The notes beneath the pieces were generated by a model, which was given only the letters and a program-made list of their open reading frames with translations, did no database searches and was not told where the DNA came from. Below are positions 26,760-34,543 of a stretch of DNA of 64,000 bases, in pieces. The stretch is from an uncultured Sphaerochaeta sp. (lineage in GTDB: Bacteria; Spirochaetota; Spirochaetia; Sphaerochaetales; Sphaerochaetaceae), in contig NZ_OY781939.1 in the NCBI RefSeq assembly GCF_963677315.1, positions 806,001 to 870,000 of the forward strand, given 5' to 3'. A program made the translations under genes and the position numbers. How positions within the stretch are numbered: the first letter of the stretch is position 1; each line of letters begins with the position of its first letter.

Positions 26760-27954
26760 GCTTTTGCCTCCTTTTAATGAGGACACTGATTCCTCCGACC
26801 ACAAGGAATATAAGCAGGGAATTACTTACATCAATGAGAAACTCCTGCATCAGGAAGTACAGCACCACACCAAGGCTCCAGAGTGTCATGTTTGTCAGAT
26901 TCCAGCGGGTTGACTGTGCAGTAGGTCTGTGGAGGATGAAGTAATCGACGAACAACAGTGAATACAGGGGAGAGAAGATGGCTCCAATGAGATATAGAAA
27001 CGGTTCAATGGAATCCATCGGTAACAGGAGGGCGATGATCAGGCTGATGAACGTAAAGAACAAGGAAAGCACCTTTCCGTGATTCAACGGCCAGATATTC
27101 ATGAAACTATCACTCGCTGAATATACATCCAGGTAGGTAGTGGTTACCGTCGAGAAAAATACAATAAAAAGTGAAGCCATCCCAATTCCGGAGAGGGTCA
27201 ACATCAATGCAATATCAGAACTCCCGGTAGCAAGGGATAACCCCAACCCCAATGCAAACATACAGCTTCCTACAACCGAATATCCAACGGCGCTCCAAAA
27301 CGGCCCCCTTCTCGTCTGCCTGGCATGTTGGGTGTAATCTCCTATCAAGGGTAGCCAAGAGAGGCACATTGCGATATTCACCTCTACTCCCTGCCAAAAG
27401 GTAACCGTCGGCCATACTCCTTCTAATGTATTGATGGAAAGATCACGTATGAGCCGATATCCCATCACAAGGCTCAACAGCAGCAATAAAACCACCACCA
27501 GACCATTGAGTTGTGCATGTTGGTGGGATATGAACAACAACCAGATGGAAATGCACAGGGCAATCCCGATCATCCAGAGGTTGGGATTGCTGTATCCATA
27601 CAGTGATATGGTTATCTGGTCAAGGATGCGGGAACCCTGCAACATCATGATGGATGTCCATCCGACCAACTGAAGGATATTGAAACCTGAGAAAACATAT
27701 GATCCGTAGATTCCAAATGAGTAACGGGTCGATTCCATCGCAGAAGCTCGCAAGGAGCTGCTCATGGCTGCCGCAAGGTATAACAGGACACCCCCGATGA
27801 CGTGCCCCAGGAGGATTGCCACCAGTCCGGATGACATGCCGAGGGGAGCTAGAACACTTCCCGAAAGCATTTCGGCAACCGAAATTGCTGCCCCTGCCCA
27901 AATGAGGAACAATGAACGGCTCGAAAACCCTCTGGTAAGAGAATCATCTGACAT
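26752..27954 (-). CDS. cytX: CytX-like hydroxymethylpyrimidine permease (NCS1 family)
   Basis: A 400-residue membrane protein with about 12 helices of the cytosine/purine permease fold. The N-terminal WAGAAISVAEMLSGSVLAPLG is typical of the CytX branch, which is associated with TPP riboswitches and imports the thiamine precursor HMP. Here it lies between thiM and thiE in a TPP-controlled operon, which supports that substrate. The substrate is inferred from family and context, not from residues. Confidence 0.88.
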   Translation of the reverse strand: MSDDSLTRGFSSRSLFLIWAGAAISVAEMLSGSVLAPLGMSSGLVAILLGHVIGGVLLYLAAAMSSSLRASAMESTRYSFGIYGSYVFSGFNILQLVGWTSIMMLQGSRILDQITISLYGYSNPNLWMIGIALCISIWLLFISHQHAQLNGLVVVLLLLLSLVMGYRLIRDLSINTLEGVWPTVTFWQGVEVNIAMCLSWLPLIGDYTQHARQTRRGPFWSAVGYSVVGSCMFALGLGLSLATGSSDIALMLTLSGIGMASLFIVFFSTVTTTYLDVYSASDSFMNIWPLNHGKVLSLFFTFISLIIALLLPMDSIEPFLYLIGAIFSPLYSLLFVDYFILHRPTAQSTRWNLTNMTLWSLGVVLYFLMQEFLIDVSNSLLIFLVVGGISVLIKRRQKHV

Positions 27955-28768
27955 AGAGGTTCCCCCTTTGCTTCAGTAGAGCACCATCAAGTTTGCTGAA
28001 ATGGTCAAATAGAGCGGTATGGAAATTTCCCAGACCGGCGTGCACACTTGCCAGTTCTCCGGCAATACCCATACCGAGAAGGGCCGTAACGGTAGCCGAG
28101 AAATAGTCATTTGATACTGCGCAGCAGGTACCGACCATCGCAGTACTCATACATCCAGTTCCTGTAATCTGGGTCAGATCAGGATGTCCATTTTCAATAA
28201 TTGCTATGGATATGCCATCCGATACGATGTCAATCTTTCCGGTGATGGCAATAATACATCCAAGTTTCCGGGAAAGATTCCAAGCAATTTTCTTGGTTTG
28301 TTCAACCTGTCCGGAACCGTCGCAGCCAGCAGAATCAACCCCCAAGGTATGACTATTCATCTGGGCAACACTTCTAATCTCTGAAAGATTTCCCCGTATC
28401 ACAGTGGGAACAAGGTCGGAGATCAAGCTTTGTATGGTATTTGTCCTATAGGAGGAAGCTCCCGCTCCTACCGGATCGAGAATGATGGGGATACCATGGT
28501 CTCGTGCAATTCGAGCAGCTAGGAACATCGAGGAACGTGTTCGATCATTAAGGGTCCCGATATTTATGACCAAAGCATTGCTCAAGCAAACAATATCTTC
28601 CAGCTCCTGTTCAGCATCCGCCATAATGGGAGAACCTCCCATAGCAAGGACTACGTTGGCACAATCCTGTACCGTGACGTAATTGGTAATCTGATGAATG
28701 ATTGGCTTCCTCTCACGTATTGCCAGCAGTATCTCTGTACTGTTTGAGTACATCTGTTTTGTATCCAT
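27944..28768 (-). CDS. thiM: Hydroxyethylthiazole kinase
   Basis: A 274-residue ribokinase-like enzyme that phosphorylates the thiazole part of thiamine for salvage. The start is the ATG at 28768, behind AGGAGGGG; 23 codons of open frame upstream are ignored. Motifs include PIIHQITNYVTVQDCANVVLAMGGSP in two parts, the ILDPVGAGASSYR loop, and the C-terminal anion hole ITGTGCMST with the catalytic cysteine. The 3' end overlaps cytX by 11 bases. Confidence 0.95.
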   Translation of the reverse strand: MDTKQMYSNSTEILLAIRERKPIIHQITNYVTVQDCANVVLAMGGSPIMADAEQELEDIVCLSNALVINIGTLNDRTRSSMFLAARIARDHGIPIILDPVGAGASSYRTNTIQSLISDLVPTVIRGNLSEIRSVAQMNSHTLGVDSAGCDGSGQVEQTKKIAWNLSRKLGCIIAITGKIDIVSDGISIAIIENGHPDLTQITGTGCMSTAMVGTCCAVSNDYFSATVTALLGMGIAGELASVHAGLGNFHTALFDHFSKLDGALLKQRGNLYVR

Positions 28769-28782
28769 GATATTGCCCCTCC

Positions 28783-29583
28783 TTATCGGGTTAATCCATT
28801 GTTGTAGAGATCGTAAAGATGATGTGTGGGACCGCACCCTTTCCCTAAAGACAGCGCGTGCTCAATGGCCATGGTCACATATGCTTTTGCTCCTTCCACC
28901 GCTTTTTCGATAGGCTTACCCAATGCAAGGTTCGCGGCAATTGCCGATGAAAAAGTACACCCTGTTCCATGTGTATTCTTGGTATCTATTCGTTTTGCAC
29001 TGAACCACAACATCCTATTTCCGTCATACAGCAGATCAGCTGCATCATCACAGCGGTGACCACCTTTGATCAGCACATAGGATGGACCAAACCTATGTAT
29101 CTTAATTGCTGCTTCTTGCATGTCTTCAGTTGAAGTGATGTGCATATCGGTGAGTACTTCTGCTTCCGGAATATTGGGGGTTACCACGTCCGCATACGGC
29201 AAAACCAGATCAGCCAACGTCTGAGCCAATCTGGAATCCATGAGGGGAAATCCATTTTTTGCTATCATTACAGGATCCAGAACGATGTGTCTGGGTTTCC
29301 GCTCCTTCAGTTCCTTGGCGACTGTTTTCATGACCAACTGGGATGGAAGCATTCCTATTTTCACTGCATCTACACGGATGTCCTCAAAAACTGCCTGTAG
29401 CTGCCCAGCTATCAATGTTGAAGAAACGTTTTGTGCTCCTATCACCCGTTGGGTGTTCTCTGCGACTACAGAGACAATGACGCTCATTCCGTATACACCA
29501 TGAGCTGCAAATGTCTTCAGGTCTGCTTGAATGCCGGCACCGCCGCTGCAATCCGAGCCCGCGATGGTCAATACATGTTTCAT
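28783..29583 (-). CDS. thiD: Hydroxymethylpyrimidine/phosphomethylpyrimidine kinase
   Basis: A 266-residue kinase that phosphorylates HMP twice, producing HMP-pyrophosphate for ThiE. The start MKHVLTIAGSDCSGGAGIQADLKTF is split-diagnostic of ThiD. Further marks are VLDPVMIAKNG, VTPNIPEAEVL and the catalytic NTHGTGCTFSSAIAANLA. It is the first gene of the operon, with a GAGGAGGA ribosome site about 70 bases after the last of three TPP aptamers. Confidence 0.96.
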   Translation of the reverse strand: MKHVLTIAGSDCSGGAGIQADLKTFAAHGVYGMSVIVSVVAENTQRVIGAQNVSSTLIAGQLQAVFEDIRVDAVKIGMLPSQLVMKTVAKELKERKPRHIVLDPVMIAKNGFPLMDSRLAQTLADLVLPYADVVTPNIPEAEVLTDMHITSTEDMQEAAIKIHRFGPSYVLIKGGHRCDDAADLLYDGNRMLWFSAKRIDTKNTHGTGCTFSSAIAANLALGKPIEKAVEGAKAYVTMAIEHALSLGKGCGPTHHLYDLYNNGLTR

Positions 29584-29654
29584 CTCAAATCCTCCTCATA
29601 TGGTTCACTTGCTGGAAAGGACAAGTACGATCAATGATTTGGATTGATGTATTG

Positions 29655-29730
29655 CTTCCCTACGCCAGTGTTAACTGCCAGGTTCCAAGGGTCAGGTTCT
29701 ACCTTCTCAACTCCGAAGAGTCCCCCCGCA
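29655..29730 (-). promoter_or_regulatory. TPP riboswitch aptamer, third in transcript (next to thiD)
   Basis: On the minus strand this reads as a TPP (THI-box) aptamer: a TTGAGA core, CCTGACCCTTGGAACCTG, and ACTGGCGTAGGGAAG at the 3' side. Its 76 bases match the other two copies. No intrinsic terminator lies between it and thiD. A possible switch is CTTTCC in the leader (inside TCCTTTCC), which could pair either with the aptamer's GGGAAG or partly with the GAGGAGGA ribosome site, so translational control is inferred. Confidence 0.93.
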
Positions 29731-29740
29731 TCGCTTAAAA

Positions 29741-29766
29741 ATAAAAAAATCTCCCCGTAGGGAGAT
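29741..29766 (-). terminator. Riboswitch-linked terminator after second TPP aptamer
   Basis: A perfect 7-bp stem (29760-29766 with 29749-29755) and a T run on the minus strand. The 5' arm contains TCCCTAC, the exact complement of GTAGGGA at the 3' end of the preceding aptamer. Pairing with the free aptamer strand would break the terminator, so TPP binding should favour termination. Confidence 0.9.
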
Positions 29767-29790
29767 GATTGTCCTGAGTGGATCCATCTG

Positions 29791-29866
29791 CTTCCCTACG
29801 CCAGTGTTAACTGCCAGGTTCCAAGGGTCAGGTTCTACCTTCTCAACTCCGAAGAGTCCCCCCGCA
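29791..29866 (-). promoter_or_regulatory. TPP riboswitch aptamer, second in transcript
   Basis: An aptamer identical over about 76 bases to the copy at 29655-29730 and offset from it by exactly 136 bases. It is followed by its own terminator at 29741-29766. All conserved TPP elements are present, so it should bind the ligand. Confidence 0.95.
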
Positions 29867-29876
29867 TCACTTATAA

Positions 29877-29902
29877 ATAAAAAAATCTCCCTGTAGGGAG
29901 AT
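29877..29902 (-). terminator. Riboswitch-linked terminator after first TPP aptamer
   Basis: A 7-bp stem (29896-29902 with 29885-29891) followed by a T-rich run on the minus strand. It differs from the other terminator only at a loop base, and its 5' arm has the same TCCCTAC complementary to the aptamer's GTAGGGA. Confidence 0.9.
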
Positions 29903-29926
29903 GATTGTCCTGAGTGGATCTATCAG

Positions 29927-30002
29927 CTTCCCTACGCCAGTGTTAACTGCCAGGTTCCAAGGGTCAGGTTCTACCTTCTCAACTCCGAAGAGTCCCCCCG
30001 CT
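29927..30002 (-). promoter_or_regulatory. TPP riboswitch aptamer, first in transcript
   Basis: The promoter-proximal TPP aptamer, again identical in its core to the other two and 136 bases from the second. It begins about 12 bases after the expected transcript start. The outer flank (30002 onward) diverges from the other copies, marking the end of the duplicated unit. Confidence 0.95.
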
Positions 30003-30019
30003 TTCGTACTGCTTTAGCC

Positions 30020-30048
30020 AACATAGGAAAAATCGTGGATTATGTCAA
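30020..30048 (-). promoter_or_regulatory. Promoter of the thiamine salvage operon
   Basis: On the minus strand TTGACA (30043-30048), a 17-base spacer and TATGTT (30020-30025) make a strong promoter. The expected start is near 30013, just ahead of the first TPP aptamer, so all three aptamers would be in one transcript. Confidence 0.85.
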
Positions 30049-30340
30049 CGGTATAAATACGCAATAAGTTTTCCGATTTTTACCCAATTAAGTCAGAACG
30101 GACATACAACGCTGTTTAGCAGATATGACTTCGTTGTCGATATTGCTGTCTGGGAGATGCAAAGTATCAAGAATGATATCTGTTCATTCATTAATGAATT
30201 AGTAATTATTGACTCAATTGACTGGCAACAACTGAACGGACCATTCAGTATTTTGAATATCCAACGAAGTCCTCACAACACTCTGCAAGGACTTCGTCAG
30301 GAATCGATTATACTACTTGTATAGAGACAGCTTAATGTTA
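30049..30340. other. Intergenic region with a 10-bp inverted repeat
   Basis: About 290 AT-rich bases with no gene. A perfect inverted repeat ACGAAGTCCT (30264-30273) / AGGACTTCGT (30288-30297) with a 14-base loop lies downstream of ilvE; no T run follows it. The half-site GACTTCGT occurs again at 30127-30134. It may be a weak terminator of ilvE or a protein-binding site. Confidence 0.4.
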
Positions 30341-31366
30341 TCAGGCGATGGTATGGATCCACCCTTCTGGTGCTTCTATTCTCCCCATCTGTATTCCGGT
30401 AAGGGTATCATAGAGTTTCTGGGTAATCGGTCCCATCTTCTCCATCCCACTTGGCATGGTGATAACCCCACTTTCTGTGGTAACGGATCCAATGGGAGAG
30501 ATAACAGCAGCAGTACCGCATAAACCTCCTTCCACGAACTCAGAAAGCTCACTCAGCGGTACCTCACGCTCTTCTGTCTCCAGATGTAGATACTCTTTTG
30601 CTACATGCATAAGTGATCTTCTGGTGATGGAAGGAAGAATGGTATCACTCTTGGGAGTTACCACCTTGTTATCCTTGGTAATGAAGATGAAGTTTGCCCC
30701 ACCAGTCTCTTCAATGAACGTATGGGTTGCCGCATCAAGATACATGTTCTCATCAAACCCATTCTTTTTCGCGGTATAACCGGGATACAGACTCATGGCA
30801 TAGTTCAATCCTGCCTTAATATGTCCCGTACCTCTCGGTGCAGCACGGTCATAACTGCTCACCTGCAATCTCAATGGCCTCACACCACCCTTGAAATAGG
30901 GACCGACTGGAGTACTGAACATCCTGAAGGTATATTCAGGAGCCGGAGCAACCCCAATAACAGGACCGCTACCAAACAAAAATGGTCTGACGTAGAGAGT
31001 GGCACCCGTACCATAAGGTGGCACGTAGGCAAGGTTTGCCTTGACCAACTGGTCGAGGGCATCGATGAACCGCTCTATTGGGAAGGGAGGCATGAGAAGA
31101 CGCTCTGCCGTCTCATACATACGCTCGGCATTGAGGTCAGGACGGAAGGTGACAACTCGACCATCTACAGTGGTATATGCTTTCAAACCCTCAAAGCAGG
31201 TTTGGGAATACTGCAGAACACCTGCAGACTCACTGATGCTTACATTGGCATCATCAACCATTGCTCCATCGTCCCATTTCCCATCCTTAAAACGGGAAAC
31301 ATACCGTTTGTCTGTCTCGATATACGTGAATCCGAGACTGGCCCAATCAATGTTCTTCTTTTCCAT
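30341..31366 (-). CDS. ilvE: Branched-chain amino acid aminotransferase
   Basis: A 341-residue fold-type IV PLP enzyme that interconverts leucine, isoleucine and valine with their keto acids. The start is the ATG at 31366, after GAAGGAAG. The PLP lysine is in GHIKAGLNYA, preceded by the phosphate-site arginine region, and followed by YLDAATHTFIEETGGANFIFI and a late CGTAAVISPIG. It is of the longer BCAT type found with the ilv pathway or alone. Monocistronic here. Confidence 0.95.
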   Translation of the reverse strand: MEKKNIDWASLGFTYIETDKRYVSRFKDGKWDDGAMVDDANVSISESAGVLQYSQTCFEGLKAYTTVDGRVVTFRPDLNAERMYETAERLLMPPFPIERFIDALDQLVKANLAYVPPYGTGATLYVRPFLFGSGPVIGVAPAPEYTFRMFSTPVGPYFKGGVRPLRLQVSSYDRAAPRGTGHIKAGLNYAMSLYPGYTAKKNGFDENMYLDAATHTFIEETGGANFIFITKDNKVVTPKSDTILPSITRRSLMHVAKEYLHLETEEREVPLSELSEFVEGGLCGTAAVISPIGSVTTESGVITMPSGMEKMGPITQKLYDTLTGIQMGRIEAPEGWIHTIA

Positions 31367-31447
31367 ACTTGCTTCCTTCAATCAAAGAGGGCTCAGAAGA
31401 GTCCGATTTGGGCCATTGTACTACTTCATATACATTTCGTCTATTTA

Positions 31448-31466
31448 TATGCAGAAAATCTGCATA
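31448..31466. repeat. Small perfect hairpin between isomerase and ilvE
   Basis: TATGCAG (31448-31454) and CTGCATA (31460-31466) with a 5-base loop. It follows the end of the leftward sugar operon and could contribute to termination, although the T run is poor. It might instead be an operator for ilvE. Confidence 0.4.
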
Positions 31467-31475
31467 AAAATCAGA

Positions 31476-32468
31476 TTATTCTGTTTTCAATGCTGCATCA
31501 AAGGCGACAGAAGAAGCACTGAAGTTAATGTTTTTCACGTAGGCACAACTCTCTGTTGCACCAAATACCCGGTCCATACCAGAATCTTCCCACTCAACGG
31601 AGAGCGGACCAGAATATCCTGCAATGTTCAACTCCCGAATTATTCCATCAAAATCTACATCTCCATGACCTACTGACACAAAATCCCAGCTTCTTCGGGT
31701 GTCTCCAAAGGGAAGAAAGGAACCAAGAATCCCCCCACGTGGATTTCTGTGATTTATCTTCACATCCTTCATATGTACATGATAAATACGTTTTGCAAAA
31801 TCCCGCACGAACCCTACTTCATCCACTCCCTGCCAGAGCAAGTGACTGGGGTCGAAATTCAGTCCCAGGGTCTCTCTCCATCCAAAGAGTTCAAAGAGAC
31901 GTTCGGTGGTGTACCAGTCGAAAGCAATCTCGGTGGGATGAACTTCCAGCGCGAACCGAACACCACACTCATCAAATACATCAAAAATTGGTGTCCAAAG
32001 ATCATAGACCTTCTCATACCCCTTCTCAATCATTTCGTTGCTGGTCTGTGGATAAGAATACCATCGAGCCCAGATGGGTGATCCAGTAAAGCCATTCACC
32101 ACTGACACGCCTAGAGCCTTTGCAGCGCGAGCAGTATCCTTCATCTCCTCAATTGCCCAGGAACGAATCCCTTCAGGATTCCCTGCAAGATGGGAGGGGG
32201 CAAATCCATCAAGCCGTTCATCCCAGACATCACACACACACTGACCGGTCAGATGTGCACTGATTGCTTGACACTGCAGCCCATACGTATCAAGTGTATT
32301 TTTCACATCCTTAATATATCCGGGTTCATGAAGTGCCTTCTGAACATCAAAGTGCGCATGAGTGGCGAGCTCAATCCCTTCATAGCCCATCTCCTTCGCA
32401 AGTGCACACAGTGCATCGAGAGCCATATCTCCAAACTGGCCTGAAGCCAAGGTTACCAAACGTTTCAT
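31476..32468 (-). CDS. Sugar phosphate isomerase/epimerase (xylose isomerase-like TIM barrel)
   Basis: A 330-residue protein of the AP-endonuclease 2/xylose isomerase-like superfamily. Likely metal ligands lie in FALEVHPTEIAF (Glu), LGLNFDPSHLLWQG (Asp, His), YHVHMKDVKI (His, Asp) and LSVEWEDSGMD (Glu). It is the last gene of the CUT2 sugar operon, 14 bases after the Gfo/Idh dehydrogenase. This pairing is common in catabolism of inositols and rarer sugars. The exact substrate is not visible. Confidence 0.85.
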   Translation of the reverse strand: MKRLVTLASGQFGDMALDALCALAKEMGYEGIELATHAHFDVQKALHEPGYIKDVKNTLDTYGLQCQAISAHLTGQCVCDVWDERLDGFAPSHLAGNPEGIRSWAIEEMKDTARAAKALGVSVVNGFTGSPIWARWYSYPQTSNEMIEKGYEKVYDLWTPIFDVFDECGVRFALEVHPTEIAFDWYTTERLFELFGWRETLGLNFDPSHLLWQGVDEVGFVRDFAKRIYHVHMKDVKINHRNPRGGILGSFLPFGDTRRSWDFVSVGHGDVDFDGIIRELNIAGYSGPLSVEWEDSGMDRVFGATESCAYVKNINFSASSVAFDAALKTE

Positions 32469-32482
32469 ATTCTTTCTCCTAC

Positions 32483-33556
32483 CTATACCATTACACTTGA
32501 ACCGGTTTCACTGCTCTTGTAGATTGCATCAGTGATACGCATCAGTATCAGAGCCTCTTCTGGGGTGTTGACCGGCTCAATGCCATCCTCCAGGCATTGC
32601 ACAAAATTCATCGCATTGGAAATTCGACCCATCGTCTCATCTTTTTCGGTGATGATGTTCCGGTTCACCTGCCTGCCATATTCCTCTGTATACAAGACTG
32701 CAGAATCAACGCTGGTTTCGTCCACCCCGTCAATCCCGAAGAGGCGCTCAACCTTCCCACCTGCTTTTGTTCCCTGGAATGTAACGCTTACCACTTCCCG
32801 CTCATTCATTTCGGCCCAGGAGTTACGAATGGTCAAGCACTGACCACTCTTGAAAGTCACCATCGCGTGGCAAGCTGTTTCCACATCCATCTTGCCCTTC
32901 CCATCGGCGATGCCCCAAGGACCCTTGAAAGATGCGTTTCCCATGAAATCATGGAATGTCGATGCCAATACACATTTGGGTTCAGGATACCCCATGAAAT
33001 AGAGCGCAAGATCAATCATGTGCAGCAGGTCGATGACAGGACCTCCTCCTGAGAGTTCCTTGTCCGTAAACCAACCACCAAAACCAGGAATTCCTGCTCT
33101 TCGTATCCATGTAGCCTGGGCTGAATTGATTGTGCCTACCTCTCCCTGCCTGATATAGGAAGCCATTGCTTTGCTCTCTGGCCGCAGACGATTGTTAAAC
33201 CCAAACATGAGTAGTTTTCCTGAACGCTTCGCGGCGTCATACATTGCCTGCATCTCTGAAGCATTTCTTGCAGGAGGCTTTTCGCAATATACGTGCAAGC
33301 CCATCTGGAGTGCTTCGATCGTCAATGGAGCATGGAATTTATTGGGAGTAACGATGGACACTGCATCTAGGTCCGGATGCTGCGTTTTCATCTCTTTCAT
33401 TGTCCGATAGGTTGCCGCGATACCGTGCAGAGCAGCGAACGCCTCTGAGCGTTGTTCATTAGGATCAGCGATCCCTACAACGTCTGCCCCAGCTAGGGAA
33501 AAACCCTTTGCATGATACGCAGCCATACCTCCAGCACCAATTATACCGATTTGCAT
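32483..33556 (-). CDS. Gfo/Idh/MocA-family oxidoreductase
   Basis: A 357-residue NAD(P)-dependent sugar dehydrogenase. The Rossmann motif GIIGAGGMAAYHAKG opens the protein, and the catalytic EKP lysine is in VYCEKPPARN. The C-terminal half has GGPVIDLLHMIDLALYFMG, with the usual catalytic His/Asp region. It follows the permease gene by 9 bases and likely oxidises the imported sugar or a derivative before the isomerase acts (inference). Confidence 0.9.
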   Translation of the reverse strand: MQIGIIGAGGMAAYHAKGFSLAGADVVGIADPNEQRSEAFAALHGIAATYRTMKEMKTQHPDLDAVSIVTPNKFHAPLTIEALQMGLHVYCEKPPARNASEMQAMYDAAKRSGKLLMFGFNNRLRPESKAMASYIRQGEVGTINSAQATWIRRAGIPGFGGWFTDKELSGGGPVIDLLHMIDLALYFMGYPEPKCVLASTFHDFMGNASFKGPWGIADGKGKMDVETACHAMVTFKSGQCLTIRNSWAEMNEREVVSVTFQGTKAGGKVERLFGIDGVDETSVDSAVLYTEEYGRQVNRNIITEKDETMGRISNAMNFVQCLEDGIEPVNTPEEALILMRITDAIYKSSETGSSVMV

Positions 33557-33565
33557 AGCTTCTCC

Positions 33566-34543
33566 TTATTTGCCTTTCTTGTTGCTCTGTGCCAATACCG
33601 CCACGATGATGATGACACCCGTTACCAATCCATTGAGGAACGGAGGAACATTGGCCATGATCAACACGGTATTGATGATTCTCAACATCAGTACACCAAG
33701 GAATGTCCCGATGATTTTCCCTTTTCCACCGTCCATGCTGGTACCACCTATTGCAACGGCAGCAATCGCATCCATCTCATAACCCATTCCCGCACTTGCT
33801 GCTTGAATTGAGGTCAATCTGCTAGCAAGTAGAAAGGCAGCCAAGCCATAGAGCGTTCCTGCGTAGGTGAATATCAAGGTCTTTACACGATTCACATTGA
33901 TACCACTCAGACGAGCAGCCTGTTGATTTGATCCTACCGCGTAGATATAGGTACCAAACTTAGTCTTGGACATGATAAAACCGGTGAGCAACGTTATACC
34001 GATCAGGAAAAGCATCAAATGAGGAATACCAAGAAATCTTCCTGCTGCGATATTCCTGAATGAAGCATACATCGAATTGTCGACAGTAAACGGACCTCCT
34101 TGGCCCATCTGATTGATCACAGACCTCCATGCACTCATCGTAGCCAGGGTAACAATGAAAGGGGCAATTTTGCCCTTCGTAACCAACAATCCATTGATGA
34201 GACCAACAATGACCCCAGCACCGAGACAGAACAAAAGAGTCAGGGTGATCGATTTGGTTGAGTTGAGCACCAATACACCAAAACCGCTGATCAATGCAAC
34301 CGAGGATCCTACTGACAGGTCAATCATACCTGCCGAGATGATCAAGCTCATTCCCATTGCACATATACCTACAATGGAACCCTGTACAAACTGATTGGTG
34401 ATGTTGTTCCATGTCAGGAAAGAAGGACTCACCATAATTGCCACCAGAAGCAACAACACAAAACTCAGCCAATGGCTGTAGTTGCCAGTAATATTTCTCC
34501 AAGTTTCCCGCACCTGCTCCCTAGACAGTGTTACACCTTTCAC
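33566..34543 (-). CDS. Sugar ABC transporter permease (RbsC type, CUT2)
   Basis: A 325-residue inner-membrane permease with 8-10 helices. The conserved GMSLIISAGMIDLSVGSSVAL and AAVAIGGTSMDGGKGKIIGT segments mark the RbsC/MglC family. It starts with a GTG overlapping the ATPase stop by 4 bases, behind a GGGAGG site, so translation is probably coupled. It pairs with the RbsA-type ATPase and the binding protein upstream. Confidence 0.93.
   Translation of the reverse strand: MKGVTLSREQVRETWRNITGNYSHWLSFVLLLLVAIMVSPSFLTWNNITNQFVQGSIVGICAMGMSLIISAGMIDLSVGSSVALISGFGVLVLNSTKSITLTLLFCLGAGVIVGLINGLLVTKGKIAPFIVTLATMSAWRSVINQMGQGGPFTVDNSMYASFRNIAAGRFLGIPHLMLFLIGITLLTGFIMSKTKFGTYIYAVGSNQQAARLSGINVNRVKTLIFTYAGTLYGLAAFLLASRLTSIQAASAGMGYEMDAIAAVAIGGTSMDGGKGKIIGTFLGVLMLRIINTVLIMANVPPFLNGLVTGVIIIVAVLAQSNKKGK

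Noticed and set aside
29640..30010. Regular repeats of about 136 bp that could pass for a CRISPR or satellite array
   Set aside because: Each unit is a TPP aptamer plus, in two cases, a terminator. The units are too long, the 'spacers' are nearly identical, and no cas gene is near.
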